Source: Desulfobacterales bacterium
GTDB lineage: Bacteria; Desulfobacterota; Desulfobacteria; Desulfobacterales; JAHEIW01
Assembly: GCA_030145015.1 (NCBI GenBank)
Contig: JAQYWI010000057.1
Coordinates: 1-26,850 of the forward strand
DNA length: 26,850 nt
Direction: 5' to 3'
Of the stretch, positions 19,301 to 26,158 are shown in pieces. The notes under the pieces were generated by a model that saw only the letters and a program-made list of their open reading frames with translations, ran no database searches and had not been told where the DNA came from. The translations under genes were made by a program, and so were the position numbers. Position 1 is the stretch's first letter. Every line of letters starts with the position of its first letter.

Positions 19301-19487
19301 TTCAGGTGTCGGGTTTCAGTGTTTATTGTTCAGAGTGCAAGGATTTGTTAAATTAGTTTTATTTGTCTCATTGGTTGAATTGGTTATCTTAAACCGAACC
19401 CATTGAACGAATTAAACCAATCAAACCAATATAACGTGTGCGCGACACCTGAAACCTGCTTATTCCTGGCACCTGACACCCGAAACC
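19301..19487. repeat. Nested word-repeat palindrome (TCAGGTGTC outside, TTGGTTGAATTGG inside)
   Basis: The outer arms are TTCAGGTGTCGGGTTTCAGT (19301-19320) against GACACCTGAAACCTG and CACCTGACACCCGAAACC (19444-19487). Inside them, CATTGGTTGAATTGGTT (19369-19385) faces TTAAACCAATCAAACCAAT (19413-19431). Two unrelated word families are thus nested in one spacer between the convergent sirtuin and BON genes. Confidence 0.85.
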
Positions 19488-19494
19488 TTGCAGT

Positions 19495-20028
19495 TTATTG
19501 GACCTTGAGATTGTCGATGACTTTGACGGTTCCGTCGGTGCTGCGCGAAAGCGCGATAGCCCGGTCCTTCTGATACTTGCTGCCGACGATCCCTGTAAGG
19601 GTGACAACACCCAGATAGACGTCGACATCGATATTGAGCGAACGGACTTCGGGTTCGGCAATCAGCTTGGCTTTGATTTTATTGCTGATCAGATTGTCAT
19701 CCCAGATATTGCCATAGCTCCGTTCACCAATCTGAAGATTATTGCTGACGGATTTTACACCGGCGACACCCTGGGCGATTTTGACTGCACGGGCGGATTC
19801 TTTACGGGTGCCGACCACACCTGTCAGTGTGACGTGGCCGCCAATGGTGTCGACGTCAATCTGCCGGGCTTTAACGACTTCGTCTTTAACCATTTCATGG
19901 TTAATCCGGGTTGTAATCGTCGAATCATCCACCATGCGTTCAACCGGATTTTCGCCGGCCTTATTCGTGGCGGCGCAGCCGGAGATCGCAAACAACAAGG
20001 CGACAAACAAAATCAAATGCTTTTTCAT
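19495..20028 (-). CDS. Lipoprotein with two BON domains (OsmY/DolP-like)
   Basis: 177 residues. A signal peptide ends in the lipobox AISGC with lipidated C18; the residue after it is alanine, which suggests the outer membrane. Two BON domains follow, about residues 38-103 (VKARQIDVDTIGGHVTLTGVVGT, then ARAVKIAQGVAGVKSVSNNL) and 110-177 (EPEVRSLNIDVDVYLGVVTLTGIVG, then VKVIDNLKVQ). BON domains bind phospholipid surfaces, and such proteins are linked to envelope integrity and stress. A candidate promoter lies at 20151-20178. It is convergent with the sirtuin gene. The exact role here is unknown. Confidence 0.9.
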   Translation of the reverse strand: MKKHLILFVALLFAISGCAATNKAGENPVERMVDDSTITTRINHEMVKDEVVKARQIDVDTIGGHVTLTGVVGTRKESARAVKIAQGVAGVKSVSNNLQIGERSYGNIWDDNLISNKIKAKLIAEPEVRSLNIDVDVYLGVVTLTGIVGSKYQKDRAIALSRSTDGTVKVIDNLKVQ

Positions 20029-20150
20029 GACCAGGACTCCCTTATACGATTAAATTTATTCCAAAAAAATATGCAAAAATTATACAAAAATACCATCGAT
20101 AAATAAATACTTAAATTTCAATGCCTTATTGAAATAAACCGCTTCGAATA

Positions 20151-20178
20151 ATTAAAAGAAGTGTGCAAAAAATGTCAA
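20151..20178 (-). promoter_or_regulatory. Candidate promoter of the BON lipoprotein gene
   Basis: TTGACA (20173-20178, minus strand), 16 bases, then TTTAAT (20151-20156). This would leave a leader of about 115 bases. Confidence 0.4.
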
Positions 20179-20277
20179 ATTATGTGCATTACTGTGTCAA
20201 AATATCGTATCTAACGTTTTGCACCAATGGTTCGATTTTCAGACCAAAATTTTCTTTGCCTATTATAAAGTAAGACG

Positions 20278-20306
20278 TTGATATACCGTAATTTTATCCC
20301 TAAAAT
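20278..20306 (+). promoter_or_regulatory. Promoter of the metallo-beta-lactamase-fold hydrolase gene
   Basis: TTGATA (20278-20283), a 17-base spacer and TAAAAT (20301-20306), each one mismatch from consensus, about 60 bases before the ATG. Confidence 0.55.
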
Positions 20307-20365
20307 ATGAGAATTAAGTCCGGTTTTCAGGTCGATTTAACGCAGATATTCTGAGGAAAAGCTTT

Positions 20366-21031
20366 ATGAAAATCGTAAATAATCTTCACGCCTTTATCTG
20401 GCAGTCTATGACAGCCAACAATTGCAACACATATTTTATCGACAGCCCGACCCGGGTATTGATTGATCCCGGCCATCTCGCCTTATTCGAACATGTTGAA
20501 GGGGGGTTACGTGATCTGGGATTAAAAACGGATGACATCGATCTGATCATCTGCACCCATGCCCATCCGGACCACCTTGAAGCCGTCCAATTATTCAAGG
20601 AAAAATCGGTTCTATTTACTTTGCACGAAACTGAATGGCATTGGGCGAAAACCGCCGGCAAACAAATGAGTGCTGCCTTTGGAATCGATATCGAAGCCTT
20701 TTCGCCTGACTTTTTTCTCAAAGAAGGCGAGCTTTCCCTGGACGGTCTTGAAATGCAGGTTTTCCATACCCCGGGCCACTCGCCCGGTTCGGTCTGTCTC
20801 TACTGGCCGACGCAAAAGGCACTGTTTAGCGGCGACCTTGTTTTCAAAGAAGGCCTCGGGCGCACCGATCTACCCGGCGGCGATGGTGCAACCATAAAAG
20901 AAAGTATTAAGCGCATGTCCCAATTGGATGTTGAGCTGCTGCTGTCCGGACATGGGGAAATCGTGTCCGGTGCCCGGGAAGTAAAGTCAAACTTTGATCA
21001 AATTGAAGATTTTTGGTTTCGGTATGTCTGA
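20366..21031 (+). CDS. Metallo-beta-lactamase-fold hydrolase (glyoxalase II-like)
   Basis: 221 residues of MBL fold. The metal motif is THAHPDH (residues 64-70, H65/H67/D69/H70). FHTPGHSPGSVCLY supplies the next histidine, LFSGDLVFKEGLGRTDLPGG the bridging aspartate, and LLSGHGE the last histidine. The set resembles glyoxalase II and related thioester hydrolases. No rhodanese or flavodoxin domain is attached. It would be a cytoplasmic di-metal hydrolase of unknown substrate. The ATG follows GAGGA about 10 bases upstream, with its own promoter. Neighbours do not reveal the substrate. Confidence 0.88.
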   Translation: MKIVNNLHAFIWQSMTANNCNTYFIDSPTRVLIDPGHLALFEHVEGGLRDLGLKTDDIDLIICTHAHPDHLEAVQLFKEKSVLFTLHETEWHWAKTAGKQMSAAFGIDIEAFSPDFFLKEGELSLDGLEMQVFHTPGHSPGSVCLYWPTQKALFSGDLVFKEGLGRTDLPGGDGATIKESIKRMSQLDVELLLSGHGEIVSGAREVKSNFDQIEDFWFRYV

Positions 21032-21591
21032 ATTTAACACCGAACAGAAGTCAGAAGACAGATGACAAGATAGGGGACGTCCATGAAATTATAACTTTTT
21101 CCGGTCCAACAAAACCCAGGAGCTATCCATGGACTGAAGCAAATAGCCCATTTCTCATATTGAGATCTGAGTTTTATTATTTACGAATAAGGAAAGACGA
21201 ATAATTAATAGTTAAGATGTGAACCATCATTCAATAATCTTCAAAACCCCAAAATTTCATATTGCATCAGCACATCCAACAAATTTTAAATCCCTCCAAA
21301 TCATACATGTAGGCGCTATACGCAATTTTTGTGTGGCCAATATTTTGTATGTTTGGCATTGTGTAATCCACAGTCTGAAAAGTCTTATTACACTCCTCTT
21401 ATATTTATTAAATTGATCAATAGTGATTAAAACTCCAAATCTGTAGTTTTGCGATTTTGCGGATCAGTCAGACTTATCACAGGTTTTTGAGATGGGCGGT
21501 TTTTCGATCTGACAGAGGGATATCACAGATTAAGCACTATCAAATCTCAAGTGTCGATAAAATTTTCATAAGTTGTTTTGGAACCAACGTT
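21032..21591. other. 560-base spacer without a supported gene
   Basis: It begins with word-like CAGAAGTCAGAAGACAGATG (21045-21064), which shares a 12-base word with 18420-18431. GGGGACGTCC lies at about 21075. The rest is A/T-rich. Near its end are a 16-base repeat (21464-21479) and a 14-base match to the end of the 148-bp palindrome (21483-21496). A 65-codon plus-strand frame at 21219 has no ribosome site or recognisable features. Confidence 0.6.
21464..21479 (+). repeat. 16-base direct repeat, copy 1
   Basis: TCAGTCAGACTTATCA, identical to 22784-22799. In both copies a GGTTTTGA-like stretch follows. Confidence 0.6.
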
Positions 21592-21915
21592 TTACTTGGA
21601 ATCTTCCCTGTCTTCTTTGTATCCCCGCTCGAACTCGGATTTGGCTTTTGTGAAACTTGCCTTGAGAATTTCCCATGAATTTTCAAGCCCCTGCTTAAGA
21701 TCTTCCCAGGCCCCTTCTCCGGCCTGTTGCAGTTCCCCGATGTTATCCTCAACTTCTTTACGCCTTGCACGTAAATCAGCAATCCGTTTGTGATACTCGA
21801 TTTTCGCCCTGACCTCTGCCTGATCAGCCTTAGCTTCCAGCTTGTTGATATCAGCGTTCCATTCGTCCAATTGAGCTTTCAGTTTTTGCACATAGGCGTC
21901 TCTTTTCTCGTTCAT
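21592..21915 (-). CDS. Small coiled-coil protein, sll1863-type stress-response family
   Basis: 107 residues, nearly all charged helix. It starts MNEKRDAYVQKLKAQLDEW, continues through Ala/Glu/Lys heptads with IEYHKRIADLRARRKEVE, and ends with WEDLKQGLENSWEILKASF, a block typical of the small coiled-coil family named after cyanobacterial Sll1863. There is no signal peptide. The biochemical role is not known. The ATG follows AAAGGAG at good spacing. It stands 92 bases downstream of the methyltransferase on the same strand, so the two may be co-transcribed. Confidence 0.75.
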   Translation of the reverse strand: MNEKRDAYVQKLKAQLDEWNADINKLEAKADQAEVRAKIEYHKRIADLRARRKEVEDNIGELQQAGEGAWEDLKQGLENSWEILKASFTKAKSEFERGYKEDREDSK

Positions 21916-22007
21916 CTTAATCGTCTCCTTTCAGTTTACATTTTCGATATTTTGGATGTCTGACGCATCTTGCCGTCTAAAGGTCTTTGACTTTCAGCCG
22001 CACTCAG

Positions 22008-22661
22008 TTATTCAACCTTGTCAACTGCCGCCTTGAATCTGCATTTTGTGGCAACCAGGATGTAAAGCTTGGGTTCGTCAATGAACGTTTCTATTTCAAA
22101 CCCAAAGGGCTTGAGCAAAGCACCGGCTTCCGGCCTTTTCGGGAATTCATCAAGAGGGAAAGGAACAATTTCTTTTAATGAAAGAATGAATGCTTTCCCC
22201 AGGGGATGACTGATCACAATGCGCCCCTCAGCTTTCATCATCCTGCTGAGATTAGAGAAAGCACTTGCCTTGTTAACGATGTTGGGATAACAGGCATTAA
22301 GGAAAGCCGCATCGATACTGCCTCCCGGCAAATTGAGATCCCGAACATCCGCCATAATGGTTTTCACGTAAGGGTAGTTTTTTCTCAATTGTTCCAGCAT
22401 ACCTTCTGAAAAGTCGCAGGCATGAATGCAACCGGGCTTATATTTCTTGATAATGGGTATCAAAATTCCCGTGCCAGACCCCACATCAAGAACTGTATCA
22501 CCCCTGGTGATCTTGCCATGTGCTACTATTTGCTCAAGACGTTCGGGCACGCCCGCAGGCAAAGGCGGCTCAAAGAGTTGGTATAGTTTATCAAATGAAT
22601 TTTGCTGGAGCCTGTTAATCCTCTGAACTTCCTCTTCGTTGACAGTCTTAAAAGGTGTCAT
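22008..22661 (-). CDS. Class I SAM-dependent methyltransferase
   Basis: 217 residues. Motif I is VLDVGSGTGILIPIIKKY at about residues 58-75, followed by the acidic post-I position in HACDFSEGMLEQLRK. Motif II is ADVRDLNLPGGSIDAAFLNACYP and motif III is MMKAEGRIVISHP. The pattern is UbiE/COQ5-like (Methyltransf_11/25). The substrate cannot be read from sequence; small molecules or lipids are more likely than nucleic acid. The ATG follows AAGG 7-8 bases upstream. It lies between the sll1863-type gene and the ABC gene on the same strand. Confidence 0.85.
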   Translation of the reverse strand: MTPFKTVNEEEVQRINRLQQNSFDKLYQLFEPPLPAGVPERLEQIVAHGKITRGDTVLDVGSGTGILIPIIKKYKPGCIHACDFSEGMLEQLRKNYPYVKTIMADVRDLNLPGGSIDAAFLNACYPNIVNKASAFSNLSRMMKAEGRIVISHPLGKAFILSLKEIVPFPLDEFPKRPEAGALLKPFGFEIETFIDEPKLYILVATKCRFKAAVDKVE

Positions 22662-22783
22662 AGGGGGCCTTTATGGTATATTTTTGATGAAGACGCATTT
22701 ACGCCTCTGGCTTTATTGAATATTCCTAAACTTAACTTAAATCAACGCAAGATAAATGAAAAGAAAACATTCACGCGACTAGG

Positions 22784-22799
22784 TCAGTCAGACTTATCA
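22784..22799 (+). repeat. 16-base direct repeat, copy 2
   Basis: TCAGTCAGACTTATCA, identical to 21464-21479, directly beside the CoxE-like remnant. Confidence 0.6.
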
Positions 22800-22802
22800 G
22801 CG

Positions 22803-22946
22803 GTTTTGATATCATTTGATACCCTCCAGGGATTGCCCTTGATTGATATCTTCAAGCCAAACCAATTTAGGTGTCTACTGCGGATCAATCTCATTTACCG
22901 CAAGGAAGATATTACCATATTCGATCAGCGGTATAATGAGTTCTGG
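22803..22946 (+). pseudogene. Remnant of a CoxE-like (VWA-associated) gene N-terminus
   Basis: The plus-strand translation contains DTLQGLPLIDIFKPNQF followed by LLRINLIYRKEDITIFD and YNEFW. This resembles the N-terminal helix region of CoxE-type VWA-domain proteins (aL..L.L.d...F...Lr..Lv.r.eD...Fd..f..fW). The normal N-terminal start and the whole VWA domain are missing. Its 3' end runs antisense into the last codons of the ABC ATPase gene. The likeness is by eye and the piece is short, so the call is tentative. Confidence 0.45.
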
Positions 22947-24214
22947 TTTGGGAAAGATCGAGCCAATCGGATGCCCGCCGCGTCGCAGCTGAATCGGGCG
23001 ATCTCCTTGTGGTGATTTTTTGCGAGCGTTATGATGGATTCTAACTCGACACCGGGTTGACCCTGGGCAAGTCCGACAAGAATCACGAATTCAACGCATT
23101 CCACCGAAACCGCCCTCTGGCTCACGGCAGTCTGAATGTCACGAAGGCCCTGCTGTTGGAAGTCCTTGGTAAATCCCTCGAGAATGCCCTCAACTTCAGC
23201 CAGATCTGCATTGGGAAGCACCGTAACAAATTCATTGGTGCTCTGGCGGGTGGAGAACCCTCCCAACACACCAAAGTGCTTATCGATATACGCGCCCATG
23301 CATCGTATGGCTTCCGGTGCCACTTCGTATCCCAAGCTGGCACTGATTGCATCCAGGTTATCCAGAGTAAAAGCCAGAACCACGTAAATTCCACGGAGCG
23401 CTCCGTATTTCAATTCGGTTTGATACCGTGTTTTGAAATAATGCCTGGAGTAAAGGCCGGTTAATTCTTCCTGCAAACCCTCGATACTTTGGATGACGTC
23501 TTCTTTGAATGGGTGCTCAAACGCTTCCAGTTCCTCCGGTGTACCTTGAAAAACGATCCTTCGATCATAGAGGGCGAGAATTCGGTTTGATATAAAAAAA
23601 ATATCCGGGATCTCGTGGCTGACCAGAATCGCAGTAAACCCGAACTTTTTGTGATATTGGGCAATCATACTCAAGATTGCATTTTTTCGGACAGGGTCCA
23701 AGCCGGTGGTGGGTTCGTCAAAAAGGACAATCTGAGGATCAGTGATCAAGGCCCGCGCAATGGCCAACCGCTTCTGCATGCCCCCTGAGATCTGCGAGGG
23801 ATACTTGTAGGTCGACCCGCTGAGTTCTGCTTGCTCGATTCTGGCCATAACCCTGCGACCGATTTCCGCATTTCTCAAGTTTGTCGTTTTCCGCAAGCGC
23901 AAGGCGACATTCTCATAGACCGTCATCGAGTCAAAGAGGGCGTTGCCTTGAAACATGTAACTCATCTGGCCCGAACAGGCTTCCATTTCATTCTTCTTCA
24001 TCCGGTTGAGAGGCTTGCCTCGGAAAAGAATGGTGCCCTCGTCCGGCTTGAGCAACCCGATGATGTGTTTGAGCAAAACGCTCTTACCGGAACCGCTAAG
24101 ACCGATAATGGTGGTGATCTGTCCTTCATATATCTGCAGGTTGACATGATCAAGGATGGTTCGGGAACCGAACCGTTTTGTGACTTCCTTGAATTCGATC
24201 AATGGAACATCCAT
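22925..24214 (-). CDS. MlaF-like ABC ATPase fused to a degenerate GGDEF domain
   Basis: 429 residues. Residues 1-245 are an ABC ATPase of the MlaF/Ttg2A lipid-transport type: Walker A GLSGSGKS (38-45), Q-loop Q89, signature ISGGMQ (142-147), Walker B IVLFDEP, then TTGLDPVRK and H200. From residue 251 a GGDEF-like fold begins (LTGLYSRHYFKTRYQTELK), with LDNLDAISASLGYEVAPEAI where active enzymes have LDIDxFKxINDxxGHxxGD, and STNEF in place of GGDEF. Key metal and substrate residues are lost, so no cyclase activity is expected. The last ~20 residues are unlike either domain and overlap an antisense gene remnant. The ATG at 24212-24214 follows GGGAGG. No permease gene is adjacent. Confidence 0.85.
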   Translation of the reverse strand: MDVPLIEFKEVTKRFGSRTILDHVNLQIYEGQITTIIGLSGSGKSVLLKHIIGLLKPDEGTILFRGKPLNRMKKNEMEACSGQMSYMFQGNALFDSMTVYENVALRLRKTTNLRNAEIGRRVMARIEQAELSGSTYKYPSQISGGMQKRLAIARALITDPQIVLFDEPTTGLDPVRKNAILSMIAQYHKKFGFTAILVSHEIPDIFFISNRILALYDRRIVFQGTPEELEAFEHPFKEDVIQSIEGLQEELTGLYSRHYFKTRYQTELKYGALRGIYVVLAFTLDNLDAISASLGYEVAPEAIRCMGAYIDKHFGVLGGFSTRQSTNEFVTVLPNADLAEVEGILEGFTKDFQQQGLRDIQTAVSQRAVSVECVEFVILVGLAQGQPGVELESIITLAKNHHKEIARFSCDAAGIRLARSFPNQNSLYR

Positions 24215-24258
24215 GCGCCTCCCTTTTCTATCCACAGACTCCGTTACAACGGCGCGCT

Positions 24259-24374
24259 TCAGAACCCAGTTGCATTGATGGCTGTGTGATGAACGAATAC
24301 ATCGGGCTCATCATTTTGTTCAATGAAGCCAAATCCTTTTTTTCGTCAAACCATTTTACAGTTCCGTTCGCCAT
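24259..24374 (-). pseudogene. Truncated, frameshifted cold-shock (CspA-family) gene
   Basis: From an ATG at 24372-24374 with a good GGAGG site, the minus strand reads MANGTVKWFDEKK. One missing base in a run of seven A's then shifts the frame. In the shifted frame GFGFIEQNDEPDVFVHHTAI and NATGF follow, the CspA RNA-binding core, ending at TGA (24259-24261). About 28 C-terminal residues are absent and the sequence beyond does not resemble a cold-shock protein. The gene thus carries a frameshift and a truncation. The frameshift could be a homopolymer sequencing error, but the truncation would remain. Confidence 0.8.
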
Positions 24375-24923
24375 AGTGTCACCCTCCTCTCAAAATATTA
24401 TCATGGTTCCCAACTTCGGGTTGCCACAATGACAAATAGATTTTACCCTCAGATAAAAACCGGCCCTGATTGAAGGCGTGCATTTATTAATTATGGTGAA
24501 ATTAGCAGCTGATTCTAAATCAAGTCAAGGTATTTGGATGAAAATTTAAATTTTCAAATTGTTTTGATTGTACTTCGGAATCCACAATTTATGGATTGGA
24601 TTATCAGATGTGTGAGCAGGCACGTATGTCACACTTTTAGGCAAGCCAAAATATTTTACCTTAGCTGTTGCATTATGCAGTCAGGTTCATAGAACACTTA
24701 GTGTGCACCGATGATGCCAGAGTTGACCAAAATTTGAAATACCGGTTGATTCCCTATGGTGTTTCATGTATCCAGATCCGTATAATTACTTGTTCGGCAG
24801 GCACATGAAATGATCGACAACCACGGGGTGGCTCCTTTTCGTTAACCCTCTTGAACGAGAAAATGCCCCGACAGAACGAAGCCGAGGCCTCGAAGGGAGG
24901 CACAGCTAGGCGGAGGTTCGAAA
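24375..24923. other. 549-base spacer between the cold-shock remnant and the desaturase gene
   Basis: No gene is visible. On the minus strand TTGACT (24523-24528), 18 bases and TAATTT (24499-24504) could be the old cold-shock promoter, leaving a leader of about 120 bases, as cspA genes often have. TATAAT occurs at 24780-24785 on the plus strand without a clear -35. GGAGG before 24924 serves the desaturase. Confidence 0.5.
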
Positions 24924-25955
24924 ATGGTTGTGCATGAATCGGACAGGGCCAAAAGCAATTCAAAAAGGAAAAGTCCTGGACGCCTATGGCCCGATTGGTA
25001 CCCGGTACTGGCGACTTTCAGAAATTCCGACAACCGCAAAGCTATCTGGCAGTTGATAAACACGATCGTCCCTTACTGCGGCCTATGGTATCTGATGATC
25101 CGGTCGATTCAACTCGGCTACTCTTACACGTTGACTCTGATTCTCGCCCTACCTGCCGCCGCTTTCATGGTCCGGTTATTCATTTTATTTCACGACTGTG
25201 TGCATGGTTCGTTCTTCAGGCGGCAGGGCGTCAACACATTCTTCGGCTACTTCCTCGGTGTGTTGGTATTCACTCCTTTTGAAGACTGGCGCTTCGCCCA
25301 CCTTCGACACCACGTGACTTACGCGAACCTCGATGCGCGGGGATTCGGCGACATCTGGACCATGACGCTCACGGAATATGAGAACGTATCGAAGAAGAAA
25401 CGTTTGCAATACAGGCTTTACCGTAACCCCGTGGTGACGATCGGACTGGGTGCACTGTTCATGTTTTTGCTCAGAAACCGGCTTCCGACGCGCTGGGTGA
25501 AGCGAAAAGAACGAATGAGCGTTGTTTTCACCAATCTGCTCATCGTCGTCGTGGTTTTGGTTGCCGACCGGTTTATTGGATGGCGAACGTACCTTTTGAT
25601 CCAGTTTCCGGTGTTGTGTTTTGCGGGGGCGGCGGGAATCTGGCTTTTTTACGTGCAGCATCAGTTCCCCGGGGGGTATTGGGCACGCAAAAGCGAGTGG
25701 GAGCCACTGCGCGCCGCCATGGAAGGCTGTTCATTTTACAAACTGCCTGCTGTGCTGCGGTGGTTTTCCAGCAACATTGGTTATCACCATGTCCACCATC
25801 TGAGCCCCAGAATCCCCAATTACCGTCTGAAGAAGTGTTACGATGCCGTTCCGGCGCTGCAAGGAAAAGCGCCGCTCACAATCGTTAAAAGCCTTTCGTG
25901 CATTCGACTGAAAATGTGGGATGAGGAGCGGCAGAAAATGATCGCTTTTCCTTGA
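24924..25955 (+). CDS. Membrane fatty-acid desaturase
   Basis: 343 residues with the three histidine boxes of the membrane di-iron desaturases: HDCVH (90-94), HLRHH (126-130) and HHVHH (288-292). FYVQHQFPG precedes the third box. Several hydrophobic spans place the active site at the cytoplasmic face. The box pattern is that of acyl-lipid/omega-6-type desaturases. These enzymes need O2, which is odd beside an anaerobic gene set and suggests acquisition, microaerobic use or another hydroxylase-like reaction. The ATG follows CGGAGG about 8 bases upstream. No electron-donor gene is adjacent. Confidence 0.9.
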   Translation: MVVHESDRAKSNSKRKSPGRLWPDWYPVLATFRNSDNRKAIWQLINTIVPYCGLWYLMIRSIQLGYSYTLTLILALPAAAFMVRLFILFHDCVHGSFFRRQGVNTFFGYFLGVLVFTPFEDWRFAHLRHHVTYANLDARGFGDIWTMTLTEYENVSKKKRLQYRLYRNPVVTIGLGALFMFLLRNRLPTRWVKRKERMSVVFTNLLIVVVVLVADRFIGWRTYLLIQFPVLCFAGAAGIWLFYVQHQFPGGYWARKSEWEPLRAAMEGCSFYKLPAVLRWFSSNIGYHHVHHLSPRIPNYRLKKCYDAVPALQGKAPLTIVKSLSCIRLKMWDEERQKMIAFP

Positions 25956-26158
25956 AATGGTCAGTGCTCACTGAGAAGTCAGATCTGGCAGAGCATGTTG
26001 CCATGGGGCAAAGCCGAACCATTCATTGGAGTGGACGCGGAATACAGCCGACCCTTTTAGGTCAACCCAATAGGCCTCGCCACTCAATTCAACCGTTGGA
26101 TTTGAATACTAATTGATGCAAGGTCGCTGAAACAACTATCCTCACTAAGGAGGGCAAT

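Larger units (their letters stand above)
20029..20365. other. 337-base divergent promoter region between the BON lipoprotein and hydrolase genes
   Basis: An A/T-rich spacer between divergent genes. Two candidate promoters are described separately. No small gene was seen. Confidence 0.6.

Noticed and set aside
18374..19487. CRISPR array or simple tandem repeat
   Set aside because: The repeated words are short, degenerate and arranged as inverted arms; there are no regular spacers and no cas genes.
19498..20106. 202-codon plus-strand frame opposite the BON lipoprotein
   Set aside because: It mirrors the BON gene; the minus-strand protein has a signal peptide, lipobox and two recognisable domains.
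21219..21416. 65-codon hydrophobic plus-strand ORF
   Set aside because: No ribosome site, no recognisable motif, A/T-rich context.
22602..23015. 137-codon plus-strand ORF as an intact gene
   Set aside because: Only a short internal part resembles a family (CoxE-like); there is no suitable start context, and it overlaps the methyltransferase start and the ABC gene end. It is kept as a remnant.
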